This document shows, piece after piece, positions 16,594 through 26,023 of a DNA stretch of 47,260 nucleotides. Both the position numbers and the translations under genes were made by a program. The first letter of the stretch is position 1. Each line of letters starts with the position of its first letter. The stretch lies in the IMG/VR virus record IMGVR_UViG_3300020027_000014, positions 1-47,260 of that record; one strand, 5' to 3'. Source of the stretch: a virus. The notes below the pieces were generated by a model. The model saw nothing but the letters and a program-made list of their open reading frames with translations. It made no database searches and was not told the origin of the DNA.

Positions 16594-18092
16594 TGCGTGA
16601 ACATGAACCTATAGTCTTAGATAAGTTTAATGGCCTCTGGTCAAGAGGTAATACAGAAGAAACGCCATTAGATCATTTCTCTGACTGTAACAATTTGAAG
16701 TATAGTGGTTCCGCTACTTTCGCTACACGCGATGGTATTGGACGGCATCAGGATGTTGCTGTGCCTTTAGGCAGCATTCTAAGAATGTATAACTATCCTA
16801 CTACAGATAAAAATACCCTCTTAGTCCTTATCAAAGATGGTAAAATTTATCATGTAGTTAGTTCTACAAGTGTTTTTGGACCAATTCTAACTATTGCAAC
16901 AATGACGGATTTTGGTTTTGCTCCCTATGCAGGTAGAGCATACATTACACCGTTTGGAACTGAGCTAGTTGGTCAATTAAATCGTGAACGGGGATTAAAT
17001 AATGAGTTCTTATACGTATACTTGGGGGATGGAACTGCTGCTAGAAAAGCTGGTGGTGCCGCTCCTACTGTTAACATTACCCCCGCGAATGGCGCTGCTG
17101 GTCATACTGATGCTGGTGTGCATATATTCGGTTATGTGTATGAGACTGATACTGGGTATCTTACCGCACCAGCAGGATTAGTTTCGTTCACTACAGGTGC
17201 TGCATTATCAGTAAGTTTCTCAACTGTAGCTAACTCACCCAGTGGAACAGTAGTTAAGAAGCATATCGTAGCTAGTAAGATCATCCAAGACTACAATGGT
17301 GACGTTACCGGGTATGATCTATTCTTCATTCCCGGTGCAACTATTCCAAATAACGTTACTACAACACTGAGTAATATTTCATTCTACGATGCTGATTTAC
17401 TTGATGATGCTACTCACCTTTTAGATAATTTTGCTGAAATTAAAGCAGGTGTGGGACTTTGCATTTATCACAATAGATTAGTGTTGTATACCCAATACGA
17501 TAACATTTCACTTGTTCGTGTCAGTTTTGCAGGTGAACCGGAAGCATTTAGTCAAATTACAGGATTACTAGAAGTTACACCTGATGGTAATCCTATCACT
17601 AATGCTGCTGAACTGCGAGATGTTCTATATATATTCAAAAGAGCTAGAACTGTTTCATTCGTAGATAATGGCGATGAACCTACTTCATGGCCGCAATCTA
17701 CAGTTGATAATGCTGTCGGATGTGGTGTTCATGGAATTGCAACAGTATTGGATAGTGGATCATCTAATATTGATTACCTTATCGTTGGATCTTACAAGGG
17801 AATCATACTGTTCAATGGCACTTATATTCTTCCGGAATTAACTTGGAAAGTTCAGACTCTTTGGGCATCACAAGATTTCAAAACAAAGAATCGTGTTATT
17901 CAAATACTTAACGATTCAGTAAAACAAGTTATCTATTGTGTTTTAACTGATAGAACAATGCTTTATGGTGACTATAGTAATGGATTTGATCCAAAATCTA
18001 TTCGTTGGTCGCCGTGGAGTTTTGCCGTCCATGTAAACACAATAGCTTTGATTAACATTAGCGAACTTCTTTTGGGCTGTGACCAGGTGTAA
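16593..18092 (+). CDS. Tail tube/stabilisation-type protein, beta-propeller-like
   Basis: 499 residues, almost all beta. The start (MREHEPIVLDKFNGLWSRGN, then ETPLDHFSDCNNLKYSGSA) is typical of large podovirus tail (nozzle or stabilisation) proteins with a beta-propeller. Repeated blades of the form DGKIYHV, AGRAYITPFG and YLIVGSYKGIILFNGTYIL are visible. It follows the adaptor with a TAATG overlap. The likely role is the short-tail tubular part. Confidence 0.7.
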   Translation: MREHEPIVLDKFNGLWSRGNTEETPLDHFSDCNNLKYSGSATFATRDGIGRHQDVAVPLGSILRMYNYPTTDKNTLLVLIKDGKIYHVVSSTSVFGPILTIATMTDFGFAPYAGRAYITPFGTELVGQLNRERGLNNEFLYVYLGDGTAARKAGGAAPTVNITPANGAAGHTDAGVHIFGYVYETDTGYLTAPAGLVSFTTGAALSVSFSTVANSPSGTVVKKHIVASKIIQDYNGDVTGYDLFFIPGATIPNNVTTTLSNISFYDADLLDDATHLLDNFAEIKAGVGLCIYHNRLVLYTQYDNISLVRVSFAGEPEAFSQITGLLEVTPDGNPITNAAELRDVLYIFKRARTVSFVDNGDEPTSWPQSTVDNAVGCGVHGIATVLDSGSSNIDYLIVGSYKGIILFNGTYILPELTWKVQTLWASQDFKTKNRVIQILNDSVKQVIYCVLTDRTMLYGDYSNGFDPKSIRWSPWSFAVHVNTIALINISELLLGCDQV

Positions 18093-18094
18093 CG

Positions 18095-18502
18095 ATGGCA
18101 TTAATTGTCCCTGATTCCGTAGAAGTTATTACCTTAAACAATCTTCTTTCCAGTCCTTTGAAGATTAGATTGTATGGTAATAATGTCACTCCTTCTGGTA
18201 GTAGCTCTACTGCTGCATTCAATGAAATTGCAGGTGGTGGATATGCTAATGTTGCCTTATTACTTGCTGATTGGGATATTACATCTGGTATTAGTCAAGC
18301 TATCTACAATACTATTTTAACTTGGACATTTACTGGTCCTGTTGATTCTCCTGGTTCTATCTATGGTTACTATGTAACTAGAGATTCGGACAATCAATTA
18401 ATGTGGGCACAGAGATTTCCACCAGCTAATGTTCCATTTGCTCCTATCAACGGTAGCGTGATTAAAGTTCAACCGCGAATTGCTGTGTCGAGTCAATTCT
18501 AA
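18095..18502 (+). CDS. Small beta-rich tail protein
   Basis: 135 residues, strand-rich, with LKIRLYGNNVTPSGSSST and a YYVTRDSDNQLMWAQRFPPA segment, similar in feel to small tail or base proteins. No known family seen. It lies between the propeller-type tail protein and the giant tail protein and overlaps the latter's ATG. Confidence 0.7.
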   Translation: MALIVPDSVEVITLNNLLSSPLKIRLYGNNVTPSGSSSTAAFNEIAGGGYANVALLLADWDITSGISQAIYNTILTWTFTGPVDSPGSIYGYYVTRDSDNQLMWAQRFPPANVPFAPINGSVIKVQPRIAVSSQF

Positions 18503-21360
18503 TGGCCGATTACTTTAGCGCATTTGCATCTTATACTATCTACTTTGATGATCCAGATGAGTATAACTTTGCTGTGTCAATTGCGGGTGGAACACAGTTA
18601 TGGACTAATCCACAAAATGCTGCTGGTATGTTCGATATTGCGTGGCCTCCTGCTACTGTTTATACTGGTGCTAAAGGTATATTTGCTGGATCAGATGATT
18701 TTTCGATAATTTCACCCGGTTCAGAGATTAAAAATCCTGCTCCTAGTGGACTATTCATGGACCCAGGAGTAGATTCTGTAGAAGTTCCATCACAGATTCC
18801 TAATCCTGATCCACAAATTCCAAATGATAGTAAACCTACTATCTTCTTTTGGTCTGGATTTATTGCAATGGGAGGAAATGCTGATATTGATAATCCTCCT
18901 GATGGCATGTCATTCATTCCAAGACGTAGATGGGCTGCTGGATTTGAATATTTTGACCAAGCAGAAGGTGAAACAGATAGCTTAAAGTGTATTCGTGATG
19001 CCTCTAGAACTGTAGAAGGTTTTGGTGGAATACTACGAAATGACTTTAATAAACAGTGGACAAAGACTGTAGCTAAGTTTAGACCTGCATATACTCCTGC
19101 TACGGCTACTGAACGTTTTTACCTACGTATTCGTATGGTAGGGACTGAACCTTTAGATATTTGGAGAAATGCAGGAACAGTTAACGGTGGAACTAGAATT
19201 TACATTGATAATGCGACCTTACTTGTCAAAATTTACAATGTAACTAATCTAGGTGTTGAAACTCAAATGGGTGAATCTACTTTTTCACTCGTAACTGACT
19301 CTTGGTATCAATTTCTAATGGCATTCACATTCAATACATCCGCAGTTGGTGGAGCGGGTGCATATGGATTGAATATGGTTGGATTTGATGTTCCTGATAG
19401 ATTTAACGAAGTATGCGATTATGATGTTCCTGCTGCTTCTGGTGGACAGGGAGCTAATAGTCAGCGTCACGTTAGTTCTACATTAGGAACATCTATTGCT
19501 GGTCTTAATAATGGCTGGGAAATAGATTTTGATGACTGGATTGGAATGGACTATCCTAATAATGGTAGTATTGATACTCCTACCAGTTTGGATTTCATTT
19601 CAGGAAGTCATGTTAAATCTGTTCGTGTAGTTGCTGCTGGTCCATTAGAAATTGGATGGGCTGGTGAAGTAGATTACATGAATCAGATGCTTAATCCTAC
19701 TGCTGTAGCTGCATCATCACAGCTTACTAGTATAACTCCATTAGCTACATTAGATGGTGTTACTAATGCTGATAATGGTGGCGCATCAGATATGACTGGT
19801 ATCAATTATGGTGCTGTCTGTGCAATTATCTCTAAATATGGACAGCGATTAATTGGAACCAATGATGGTCAATTAGGTTACAGTGTAGCGGGTGGAGCTG
19901 CGGTATTAACTCCTATCGTTGAATCTACTTCATTGATTTATAATGAAGTTGCCTATTTACCATCAGGCGTTAAAGTTCCTACTCCAATTGCACCATTTGA
20001 TGTAATTCATGAAAAAGGAAATTCTACTGATACGGCTAGAGTAAATGCTTTATCAGCAGTAATTGAATACATCGGTGTATGGGGTCCAGAAGATGACCAG
20101 TTTGGTAGGTCAGAAGTTAAGCCTATTAACTATCATAACTGTTTTTATCCTAGTATTGCTGCTGCTGCACAGACTCCTGATCCATCTGCACCTGTTGCTG
20201 GTATTGGTGGAACTTATGTAGGTAATGGAACGACTACAGTAATCCAAATAGATTTACCAGCACATTGGATTATGATTCGTCCATTAACTAATAATGATGG
20301 TGGTGCTATCTGGATGGCTACTGGTGTTGGTGGTCATAAAATGGGTCAAGAGGGTGTTTTACCTCCCCATATGGTGCGAGTGGTAGAAGAAGGTGGGGCA
20401 ATATTCATTGTAATTACTAGCGCACTTGCTGCTATTAATGCTCTTGGTGTTACGTATCAGTTCACAGCTTTTTGTGATCCTACGATGCGTTACAATCTGT
20501 GTGCATCATTATGCCATGATTCTTCTATTGTAACTGCTGACTATCCATTAATTATTGAAGAATGGGAACCAGAAGGAGCATTTTTCCAATTTGAGTTACA
20601 AGGAACTTCTACTCTTACCAAATTCATCTTTAAGGGTATTGGTAGTAGTGGAAATACTGGAACTCAAGTTGATGGAACTGCTAAATCTAACGTAGGATCA
20701 TTCGATACTGGTGTGTTAACTACACGCGCTGATGTTCATAGACAAGGTATTCAAACTACTTTTAGTCTCTGGCGTCATGATGACTGTAGTGGATTTGCAA
20801 TGATTCAATTGCATACCTATACAGGTAATGGTAGTGCAAGTCGTGTAATTACATTACCCGATGAAACTGGCTGTTATCCACTATTTGTATATATCCAACC
20901 ACACAATGCAAAAGGATGGTTCCGTGATCCTTCACATACTGGCGCACATGCATCTGATATGCTTACTGCGGCAGATTCTGTTAATGCAATTATTGCTGGC
21001 GGAGTAGATTCAATTACTGTCGGTATTGATTGTAATGCAAATGTCGTTGATTACGAAGTATTTGTAATCATGGGCGATACTGCTGGTTGGAATAATGGAA
21101 TATTTTATGCTCCTACAATTCCTTGTGACTGGTTCATTGATCCTCCCACAGTAGTTCCCGGTGATATTAATGTTCTCGGTGAAGGTGGATTAATGATTGG
21201 TGGCAATCCAGCTATCATTGCATTACAGGATGTATCTGGTATTTACACCTTAACTGCTAACAAAACTAATGATACATTATATGATCGTCAGACAGGTCAA
21301 ACGAATGTAGATGTAAAGATTCCTGATCCTAAGTGGAAAACGGGGTATATCGGTGGCTAA
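18502..21360 (+). CDS. Large tail spike or fibre protein with lectin-like and repeated domains
   Basis: 952 residues. The N-terminal part is rich in Tyr, Pro and Asp. Residues about 190-300 (RFYLRIRMVGTEPLDIW, FSLVTDSWYQFLMAFTF) look like a jelly-roll lectin domain. In the C-terminal half two segments match: YVGNGTTTVIQIDLPAHWIM with FVIVIT-type strands, and YTGNGSASRVITLPDE with DYEVFVIMGDTAG, a duplicated beta module. The protein is a likely receptor-recognition component. It overlaps the next gene by 8 bases. Confidence 0.75.
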   Translation: MADYFSAFASYTIYFDDPDEYNFAVSIAGGTQLWTNPQNAAGMFDIAWPPATVYTGAKGIFAGSDDFSIISPGSEIKNPAPSGLFMDPGVDSVEVPSQIPNPDPQIPNDSKPTIFFWSGFIAMGGNADIDNPPDGMSFIPRRRWAAGFEYFDQAEGETDSLKCIRDASRTVEGFGGILRNDFNKQWTKTVAKFRPAYTPATATERFYLRIRMVGTEPLDIWRNAGTVNGGTRIYIDNATLLVKIYNVTNLGVETQMGESTFSLVTDSWYQFLMAFTFNTSAVGGAGAYGLNMVGFDVPDRFNEVCDYDVPAASGGQGANSQRHVSSTLGTSIAGLNNGWEIDFDDWIGMDYPNNGSIDTPTSLDFISGSHVKSVRVVAAGPLEIGWAGEVDYMNQMLNPTAVAASSQLTSITPLATLDGVTNADNGGASDMTGINYGAVCAIISKYGQRLIGTNDGQLGYSVAGGAAVLTPIVESTSLIYNEVAYLPSGVKVPTPIAPFDVIHEKGNSTDTARVNALSAVIEYIGVWGPEDDQFGRSEVKPINYHNCFYPSIAAAAQTPDPSAPVAGIGGTYVGNGTTTVIQIDLPAHWIMIRPLTNNDGGAIWMATGVGGHKMGQEGVLPPHMVRVVEEGGAIFIVITSALAAINALGVTYQFTAFCDPTMRYNLCASLCHDSSIVTADYPLIIEEWEPEGAFFQFELQGTSTLTKFIFKGIGSSGNTGTQVDGTAKSNVGSFDTGVLTTRADVHRQGIQTTFSLWRHDDCSGFAMIQLHTYTGNGSASRVITLPDETGCYPLFVYIQPHNAKGWFRDPSHTGAHASDMLTAADSVNAIIAGGVDSITVGIDCNANVVDYEVFVIMGDTAGWNNGIFYAPTIPCDWFIDPPTVVPGDINVLGEGGLMIGGNPAIIALQDVSGIYTLTANKTNDTLYDRQTGQTNVDVKIPDPKWKTGYIGG

Positions 21361-21646
21361 AAGAGGTGGTGGAGCAGAGTCTGAACATCATGTTGTAGCA
21401 GTCAGGCTGCGAGTCCTAGGTTCAGGTAATTTGAAATTGGCATTAACAGATTTGAGCCAAATTCAGACACTTAACTTAGTTGATCTTCCCATGTCTGTTG
21501 CAACACGAATTGAACCTACTCGTTTAGCTAATTTTCAATCCCAAAGAATTAGATTAGAGGGACAAACTACTGAGATTAATGAAACATTTGTTATCAGCAG
21601 AGTTATCATTTTCGCTAAAGCAGTAGCAGTTGAGTATCCGATGTAA
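21353..21646 (+). CDS. Small tail-associated protein
   Basis: 97 residues, starting with GTG at 21353 inside the end of the previous gene. Strand-rich with RLRVLGSGNLKLALTDLSQI and a central MSVATRIEPTRLANFQSQR. No motif known to me. It sits between two large fibre genes and is likely structural. Confidence 0.65.
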   Translation: MAKRGGGAESEHHVVAVRLRVLGSGNLKLALTDLSQIQTLNLVDLPMSVATRIEPTRLANFQSQRIRLEGQTTEINETFVISRVIIFAKAVAVEYPM

Positions 21647-21648
21647 TT

Positions 21649-22923
21649 ATGTCTGATAAACAGTTAGATAGACTTAAAGGACAATTATTGACTTCTGGTA
21701 TGGCCCAGAAGAATAATGCCCTGTATCAAGTCATTGACCAGTTAATAGGTTCTGTTCAAAAGATCAATAATGATCTTGCTAACTTAAACATTGATATTCC
21801 TCCTGCTGCTGGACCTGATGAAACTTTCTTAACTTCTACTGATGAATCTGTTGATTTACCTAATAGTCGTGAATTATTAGCAGGAACTGGTATTGCATTC
21901 AGTGATGCCGTTGCTAATAAGAGAACTGTTAGTTCAACTATTCCTGATTTGTCTGGTAAGCATTTTGCTACGGTAACAGATGAATCAGCTTCATTAACTA
22001 ACAGTAGACAGTTACTTGCTGGTGTGGGTGTATCATTTGATGATTCTGTTGCAAATGCAAGAACTATGTCAATTGCATCTGGATCAGGATTTTTAACTGG
22101 AACTGTTAATCCACAAGGAGTTCAAGCTGCTGGTGTAGGAACTTGGTATATTAACACTGTTACTGGATATGCCTACCAGAAATGTGGTGGTGGATCTACT
22201 ACATATGGTTGGTATTTAGTTCCTCCTGCTGGATTTCCTGGTCCTATTATGTGGGACGGATTTGCTCCCCTGGCTGGTAATGCTGGTGGTAGTATTCTTA
22301 CTAGTGATGGTCATGGTCAATTTGCTGTTACTTCACCAACTGCACCAACTACACCTACTAGGACAATTATTGCGGGTAAGACATTTGCCCAAATTGCTAC
22401 TTCTGCAACAACAGGTTCAGTAGCTAGTGTTAATACTCCAACGACTAGTTTTAATTGTTTGGACGATGATATTGATACATTTATTCATATCAATATTGGA
22501 GCAGTAGTTAGTAATGTTAGATTTTGGTTTGCAGTAACTGGCGCATCTAGCCCTGATACAGATACATTAGGTTCTGGTGGTAATGGTGCATTAGGTATTA
22601 GATTCTCGACTGTTACTAGTGATGTTGGATTTCGAGGATATAGTTCTATTACTGGTGCTGGTAATCAGAGTCTTACTGCAAATACCGGATCTGCATTAGG
22701 TGCATTTGCAGCAAATACTCAGTATAGACTTAGAATTCGATTTGTTAGACAGGGTGGCACTCCTACTGCATACTTTAGTGTAAATGACGGAACTGAACAA
22801 TCTCTTACTACGAATATTCCTGTAACTGGTAATCCTTTCTTTTTAATGTGGGGCGCTGCTACTAGAGCTAATGCGGCATTCACATGGGCATATCGTTCTG
22901 TTAGAGCGATAGTAGGTTCATAA
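21649..22923 (+). CDS. Tail fibre protein
   Basis: 424 residues. A short coiled N terminus (about 1-45) precedes two near-identical repeats, each containing DES-(V/A)-(D/S)-L-x-NSR-(E/Q)-LLAG and a GISF/GVSFDDSVAN segment (about 60-142). This LPNSRxLLAG repeat is a hallmark of phage tail fibres. The rest is Gly/Thr-rich and beta, with a probable lectin-like domain (LRIRFVRQGGTPTAYFSVND). It directly precedes the endolysin gene. Confidence 0.82.
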   Translation: MSDKQLDRLKGQLLTSGMAQKNNALYQVIDQLIGSVQKINNDLANLNIDIPPAAGPDETFLTSTDESVDLPNSRELLAGTGIAFSDAVANKRTVSSTIPDLSGKHFATVTDESASLTNSRQLLAGVGVSFDDSVANARTMSIASGSGFLTGTVNPQGVQAAGVGTWYINTVTGYAYQKCGGGSTTYGWYLVPPAGFPGPIMWDGFAPLAGNAGGSILTSDGHGQFAVTSPTAPTTPTRTIIAGKTFAQIATSATTGSVASVNTPTTSFNCLDDDIDTFIHINIGAVVSNVRFWFAVTGASSPDTDTLGSGGNGALGIRFSTVTSDVGFRGYSSITGAGNQSLTANTGSALGAFAANTQYRLRIRFVRQGGTPTAYFSVNDGTEQSLTTNIPVTGNPFFLMWGAATRANAAFTWAYRSVRAIVGS

Positions 22924-23402
22924 TGACATTCGATCTAATGTTTGATCGGTTAATAGATCATGAAGGTGGTTATGTTAATAATCCCGATGATCCTGGGGGT
23001 GAAACTAAGTGGGGTATATCTAAACGATCATATCCTAATTTAATCATCAGTAAATTAACTAGAAATCAAGCAAAAGATATTTACAAAAAAGATTTCTGGG
23101 AAAGGATTAATGCAGACAGATTACCAGATGGAGTAGCATTTCAGTTATTTGATTTTGCTGTTAATTCTGGTATTGAAACTGCTGTTAGATACTTACAACG
23201 TGCCCTAAGTGTAGCAGATGATGGTCATTGGGGACCAATTAGTCAAAAGGCTGCTGATAATACCTCTGAATCTGACATGATTATGATGTTATGTGCAGAG
23301 AGATTAGATTTTATGACTAGATTAAGTAACTGGTCTAATGCTGGTAAAGGTTGGGCTAGAAGAATTGCACAAAACTTAAAATATGGAGCGTTAGACTCAT
23401 GA
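22923..23402 (+). CDS. Endolysin, GH108 N-acetylmuramidase
   Basis: 159 residues. The N-terminal DHEGGYVNNPDDPGGETKWG holds catalytic Glu14 of the EGGY motif; the middle has FWERINADRLPDGVAFQLFD, and the C-terminal half (RYLQRALSVADDGHWGPISQ) is the peptidoglycan-binding region of this family. It cuts the sugar backbone of peptidoglycan to lyse the host. No signal peptide, so release through a holin is expected. The gene overlaps both neighbours. Confidence 0.93.
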   Translation: MTFDLMFDRLIDHEGGYVNNPDDPGGETKWGISKRSYPNLIISKLTRNQAKDIYKKDFWERINADRLPDGVAFQLFDFAVNSGIETAVRYLQRALSVADDGHWGPISQKAADNTSESDMIMMLCAERLDFMTRLSNWSNAGKGWARRIAQNLKYGALDS

Positions 23403-23785
23403 AAATCAGAGGTATTACTCCTGAGGATGTCGTTAAATTAAACGATCTTCACGATAAATACTTTGGGGATCAGTTTGAAAAAACTGATTTTACTAGGAAT
23501 TTCTTGAGTTCATTTGTAATAACTGATGACTACGATAGACTGGTTATGGGTGGAGGGATTCGACCTATAGCCGAAGCGATTATAGTAACAGATAAGGAAG
23601 CTAATCCCCATTTGATAGGTGATGCGCTGCTTGAGGCACTACAATTTAGCCGGTATACGTGTAATAAGAGTGGAGTTGAATTCTTACACGCCTTTGTTAA
23701 GGATAAGGTTTACGCGCGACACCTTATTAAACACGGCTTTAGTCCTCGCTGTCAAGCCTTATACATGGATGTGACAAATGGGTAA
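23399..23785 (+). CDS. GNAT-fold protein, T7 gp13-like internal virion protein
   Basis: 128 residues. The pattern is that of the N-acetyltransferase fold: IRGITPEDVVKLNDLHDKYF at the start, a central LVMGGGIRPIAEAIIVTD, and a HLIKHGFSPRC end (the Gly-Phe step before the last strand). Podophages carry a GNAT-like gp13 protein next to their internal core proteins, and the next genes here are of that kind. Catalytic activity is uncertain. Confidence 0.75.
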   Translation: MKIRGITPEDVVKLNDLHDKYFGDQFEKTDFTRNFLSSFVITDDYDRLVMGGGIRPIAEAIIVTDKEANPHLIGDALLEALQFSRYTCNKSGVEFLHAFVKDKVYARHLIKHGFSPRCQALYMDVTNG

Positions 23786-24764
23786 TGATGCTAAGAAAAA
23801 GGCAGAACAACAGAAACAACAGAACTTAGATTTGACTAGTCGTATGATGAGTCAATCTCAAGTGCCATCTGCTGCGGAAAATCAACTTGCACAGTTTAAT
23901 CAAGGTCAAGTTGGTAACTATAATCAAGCTGTAGGTCAGAATATGGCTGATTATACAAGTATGATGGGTAATTTCGATAATCTTTACAAACAAGTTTCCG
24001 CTAGACAGCCTACTACATTTAAGGCTACTAGACCCGGTGAACTTAATGAGGCTTATAGTAATTTAAGATCAGCCGGTAAAGGTTATCAGGAATTTGCTGA
24101 TACAGGTGGCTATTCTGAAAAGGATCAGCAGGAATTAAGAGCGCGTGGTATCAGTCCCATTAGAGCTGCCTATGGTAATGCTACTCGTGAATTAGATAGA
24201 TCGAGAGCATTAGGTGGTAATGGTGGTTCTGCTAACTATATCGCTGCTGCTAGTAAGATGCAACGTGAATTACCGGGTCAATTAGCTGATGCTACTACCA
24301 ATGTTAATGCTGGATTAGCTGATGCAATTCGACAGGGTAAACTTGCTGGACTTGGTGGACTTAATAGTGTTGGTGGAGCTATGGGTTCATTATCTAGTGA
24401 GGAAGCTAACCGTATCTTACAGGCACAAGGTATGACTGAAAATTCATATCAGAATGGCATTGGTAATCAATTAGGTGCCCTTAATGGTATGGGTAATCTC
24501 TATGGAACTACACCTGGTTTAAGTTCTATGTTTGGTAATCAGGCTGCTAATTCCTTTGGACAGAGATTAGGTGCCGAAGGTAATCGACAGAATTATGGAT
24601 TGAATTTAATTCAGTCTAGTATGCAGCAGATGCAAGATCCTTACTATAACCAGAAACCTTGGTGGCAAAAAGGATTAGGTATTGCTGGTAAGTTAGCACC
24701 TTATGCTGCTATGGCATTCGGTGGTCCACCTGCCGCCGCTGCTACTAAATTTACACTTCAATAG
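23778..24764 (+). CDS. Putative internal virion protein (Gln/Asn/Gly-rich, helical)
   Basis: 328 residues. The N terminus is charged (DAKKKAEQQKQQNLDLTSRM), the middle is rich in Gln, Asn, Gly and Met, and the C terminus has a hydrophobic, proline-containing stretch (GKLAPYAAMAFGGPPAAAAT). Such proteins lie next to gp13-like genes and form the ejected core of podophages. It overlaps the GNAT gene by 8 bases. Confidence 0.65.
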   Translation: MGNDAKKKAEQQKQQNLDLTSRMMSQSQVPSAAENQLAQFNQGQVGNYNQAVGQNMADYTSMMGNFDNLYKQVSARQPTTFKATRPGELNEAYSNLRSAGKGYQEFADTGGYSEKDQQELRARGISPIRAAYGNATRELDRSRALGGNGGSANYIAAASKMQRELPGQLADATTNVNAGLADAIRQGKLAGLGGLNSVGGAMGSLSSEEANRILQAQGMTENSYQNGIGNQLGALNGMGNLYGTTPGLSSMFGNQAANSFGQRLGAEGNRQNYGLNLIQSSMQQMQDPYYNQKPWWQKGLGIAGKLAPYAAMAFGGPPAAAATKFTLQ

Positions 24765-24772
24765 GAGATTAT

Positions 24773-26023
24773 ATGGACCTGAATTTTTTACGTAATCTTC
24801 GATTGAAGAATATCTTTGATCCTATGGCTATGGGACAGGAACAAACACCTACATTTCCACAACCGGGTGTTATGCCTGTTCCACCTATGGCTGATCCTAA
24901 TATGCCACAGATGCCTCCACAGGGACCAGGATTGTATAACATTGCTCAGAGAATGGCAGAGTTATATACTCCCGAAACTGCTGCTACTGATCGCTTTAAT
25001 CAGATGGCTAATAACTTTCCAACTCAGGCACCTTCTAGTGGTAAACGTAAATTAGGTGCTGTTGCGTTAGCTGGACTATCTGATGTTACAGGTAATAATA
25101 ATGGTAAGTTTATTTTTGATGAACTTACTGGTAAGAACAAATTAAGAGATGATGTTACTAACTGGAAAACTCAGATTACTCCTATTCAGCAAGCTGCTGA
25201 TAATGAACGTTCAACTAACTCTAATGAGAGAACTATGGCTCATCAGCAGATTGCAGATGAATTAAGACAGCAAGCTCAGGCTGCTACTGCTGCAAAAAAT
25301 GAAGTTGATGCGAAAATTAAACAACAACGTGCTGATGTATATGAATTCAAGGCACGTAATCCTAACATGAAAATTATCGCTGTTAAGGGCGGTAATATCA
25401 TGGCTATTAATCCTATTACTGCTCAGAAGATGGATACTGGTATTCCATCTGGATCATTAAGTGACGCTGACCGTATTGCGTTAGAACAAGATAATGCAAT
25501 GGAACGTATTGCTGGTCAGGGCGATCAAACTAGACAGACACAAGGTGTTCGCCATGAAGATACTATGGAAGAAATTGGAGCGCGGGGTGATGAATCACGT
25601 AAAACTAAAGCAGTTCCATCTGCTACTACCACTACTAATAAACCAGAAACTGAGGCTGCCATTAGAACAGGTAGAATTAACAAGGCTACTCAGTTAATAA
25701 ATACCAGACCAGAATTACGTAAATGGATTCAGGTTAATGGTAATGATATTAGAGTTACTCCGCCTTCTAATGGTGGATATTTTAGTAGTGGTCCAACTAA
25801 GCAGGAATTTGATGAAATCAATAATGCTATCTATGGAACTTCAACTGCAAAACCTGCTGATAATGCGGCTGCTCCACGCGATCGCGGTGCTGGACCCGGA
25901 CCTACTACACCAAACAACACCAAAACCGCACCTTTAACTAAACAGATGCGTAATAAGAATACTGGTGAAGTAGCTACTGTTATTTCTACTGATGGGGGTA
26001 AAACGTGGCACAGACAGCAGTAA
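24773..26023 (+). CDS. Putative internal virion protein with disordered regions
   Basis: 416 residues. The start is proline-rich (TFPQPGVMPVPPMADPNMPQ), the middle is a long helical region (about 130-190, QAADNERSTNSNERTMAHQQ) and the end has a low-complexity, threonine-rich segment. A KRKLGAVALAGL segment may be a membrane-interacting helix. It ends 19 bases inside the next gene, on another frame. The likely role is in the ejectosome. Confidence 0.62.
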   Translation: MDLNFLRNLRLKNIFDPMAMGQEQTPTFPQPGVMPVPPMADPNMPQMPPQGPGLYNIAQRMAELYTPETAATDRFNQMANNFPTQAPSSGKRKLGAVALAGLSDVTGNNNGKFIFDELTGKNKLRDDVTNWKTQITPIQQAADNERSTNSNERTMAHQQIADELRQQAQAATAAKNEVDAKIKQQRADVYEFKARNPNMKIIAVKGGNIMAINPITAQKMDTGIPSGSLSDADRIALEQDNAMERIAGQGDQTRQTQGVRHEDTMEEIGARGDESRKTKAVPSATTTTNKPETEAAIRTGRINKATQLINTRPELRKWIQVNGNDIRVTPPSNGGYFSSGPTKQEFDEINNAIYGTSTAKPADNAAAPRDRGAGPGPTTPNNTKTAPLTKQMRNKNTGEVATVISTDGGKTWHRQQ

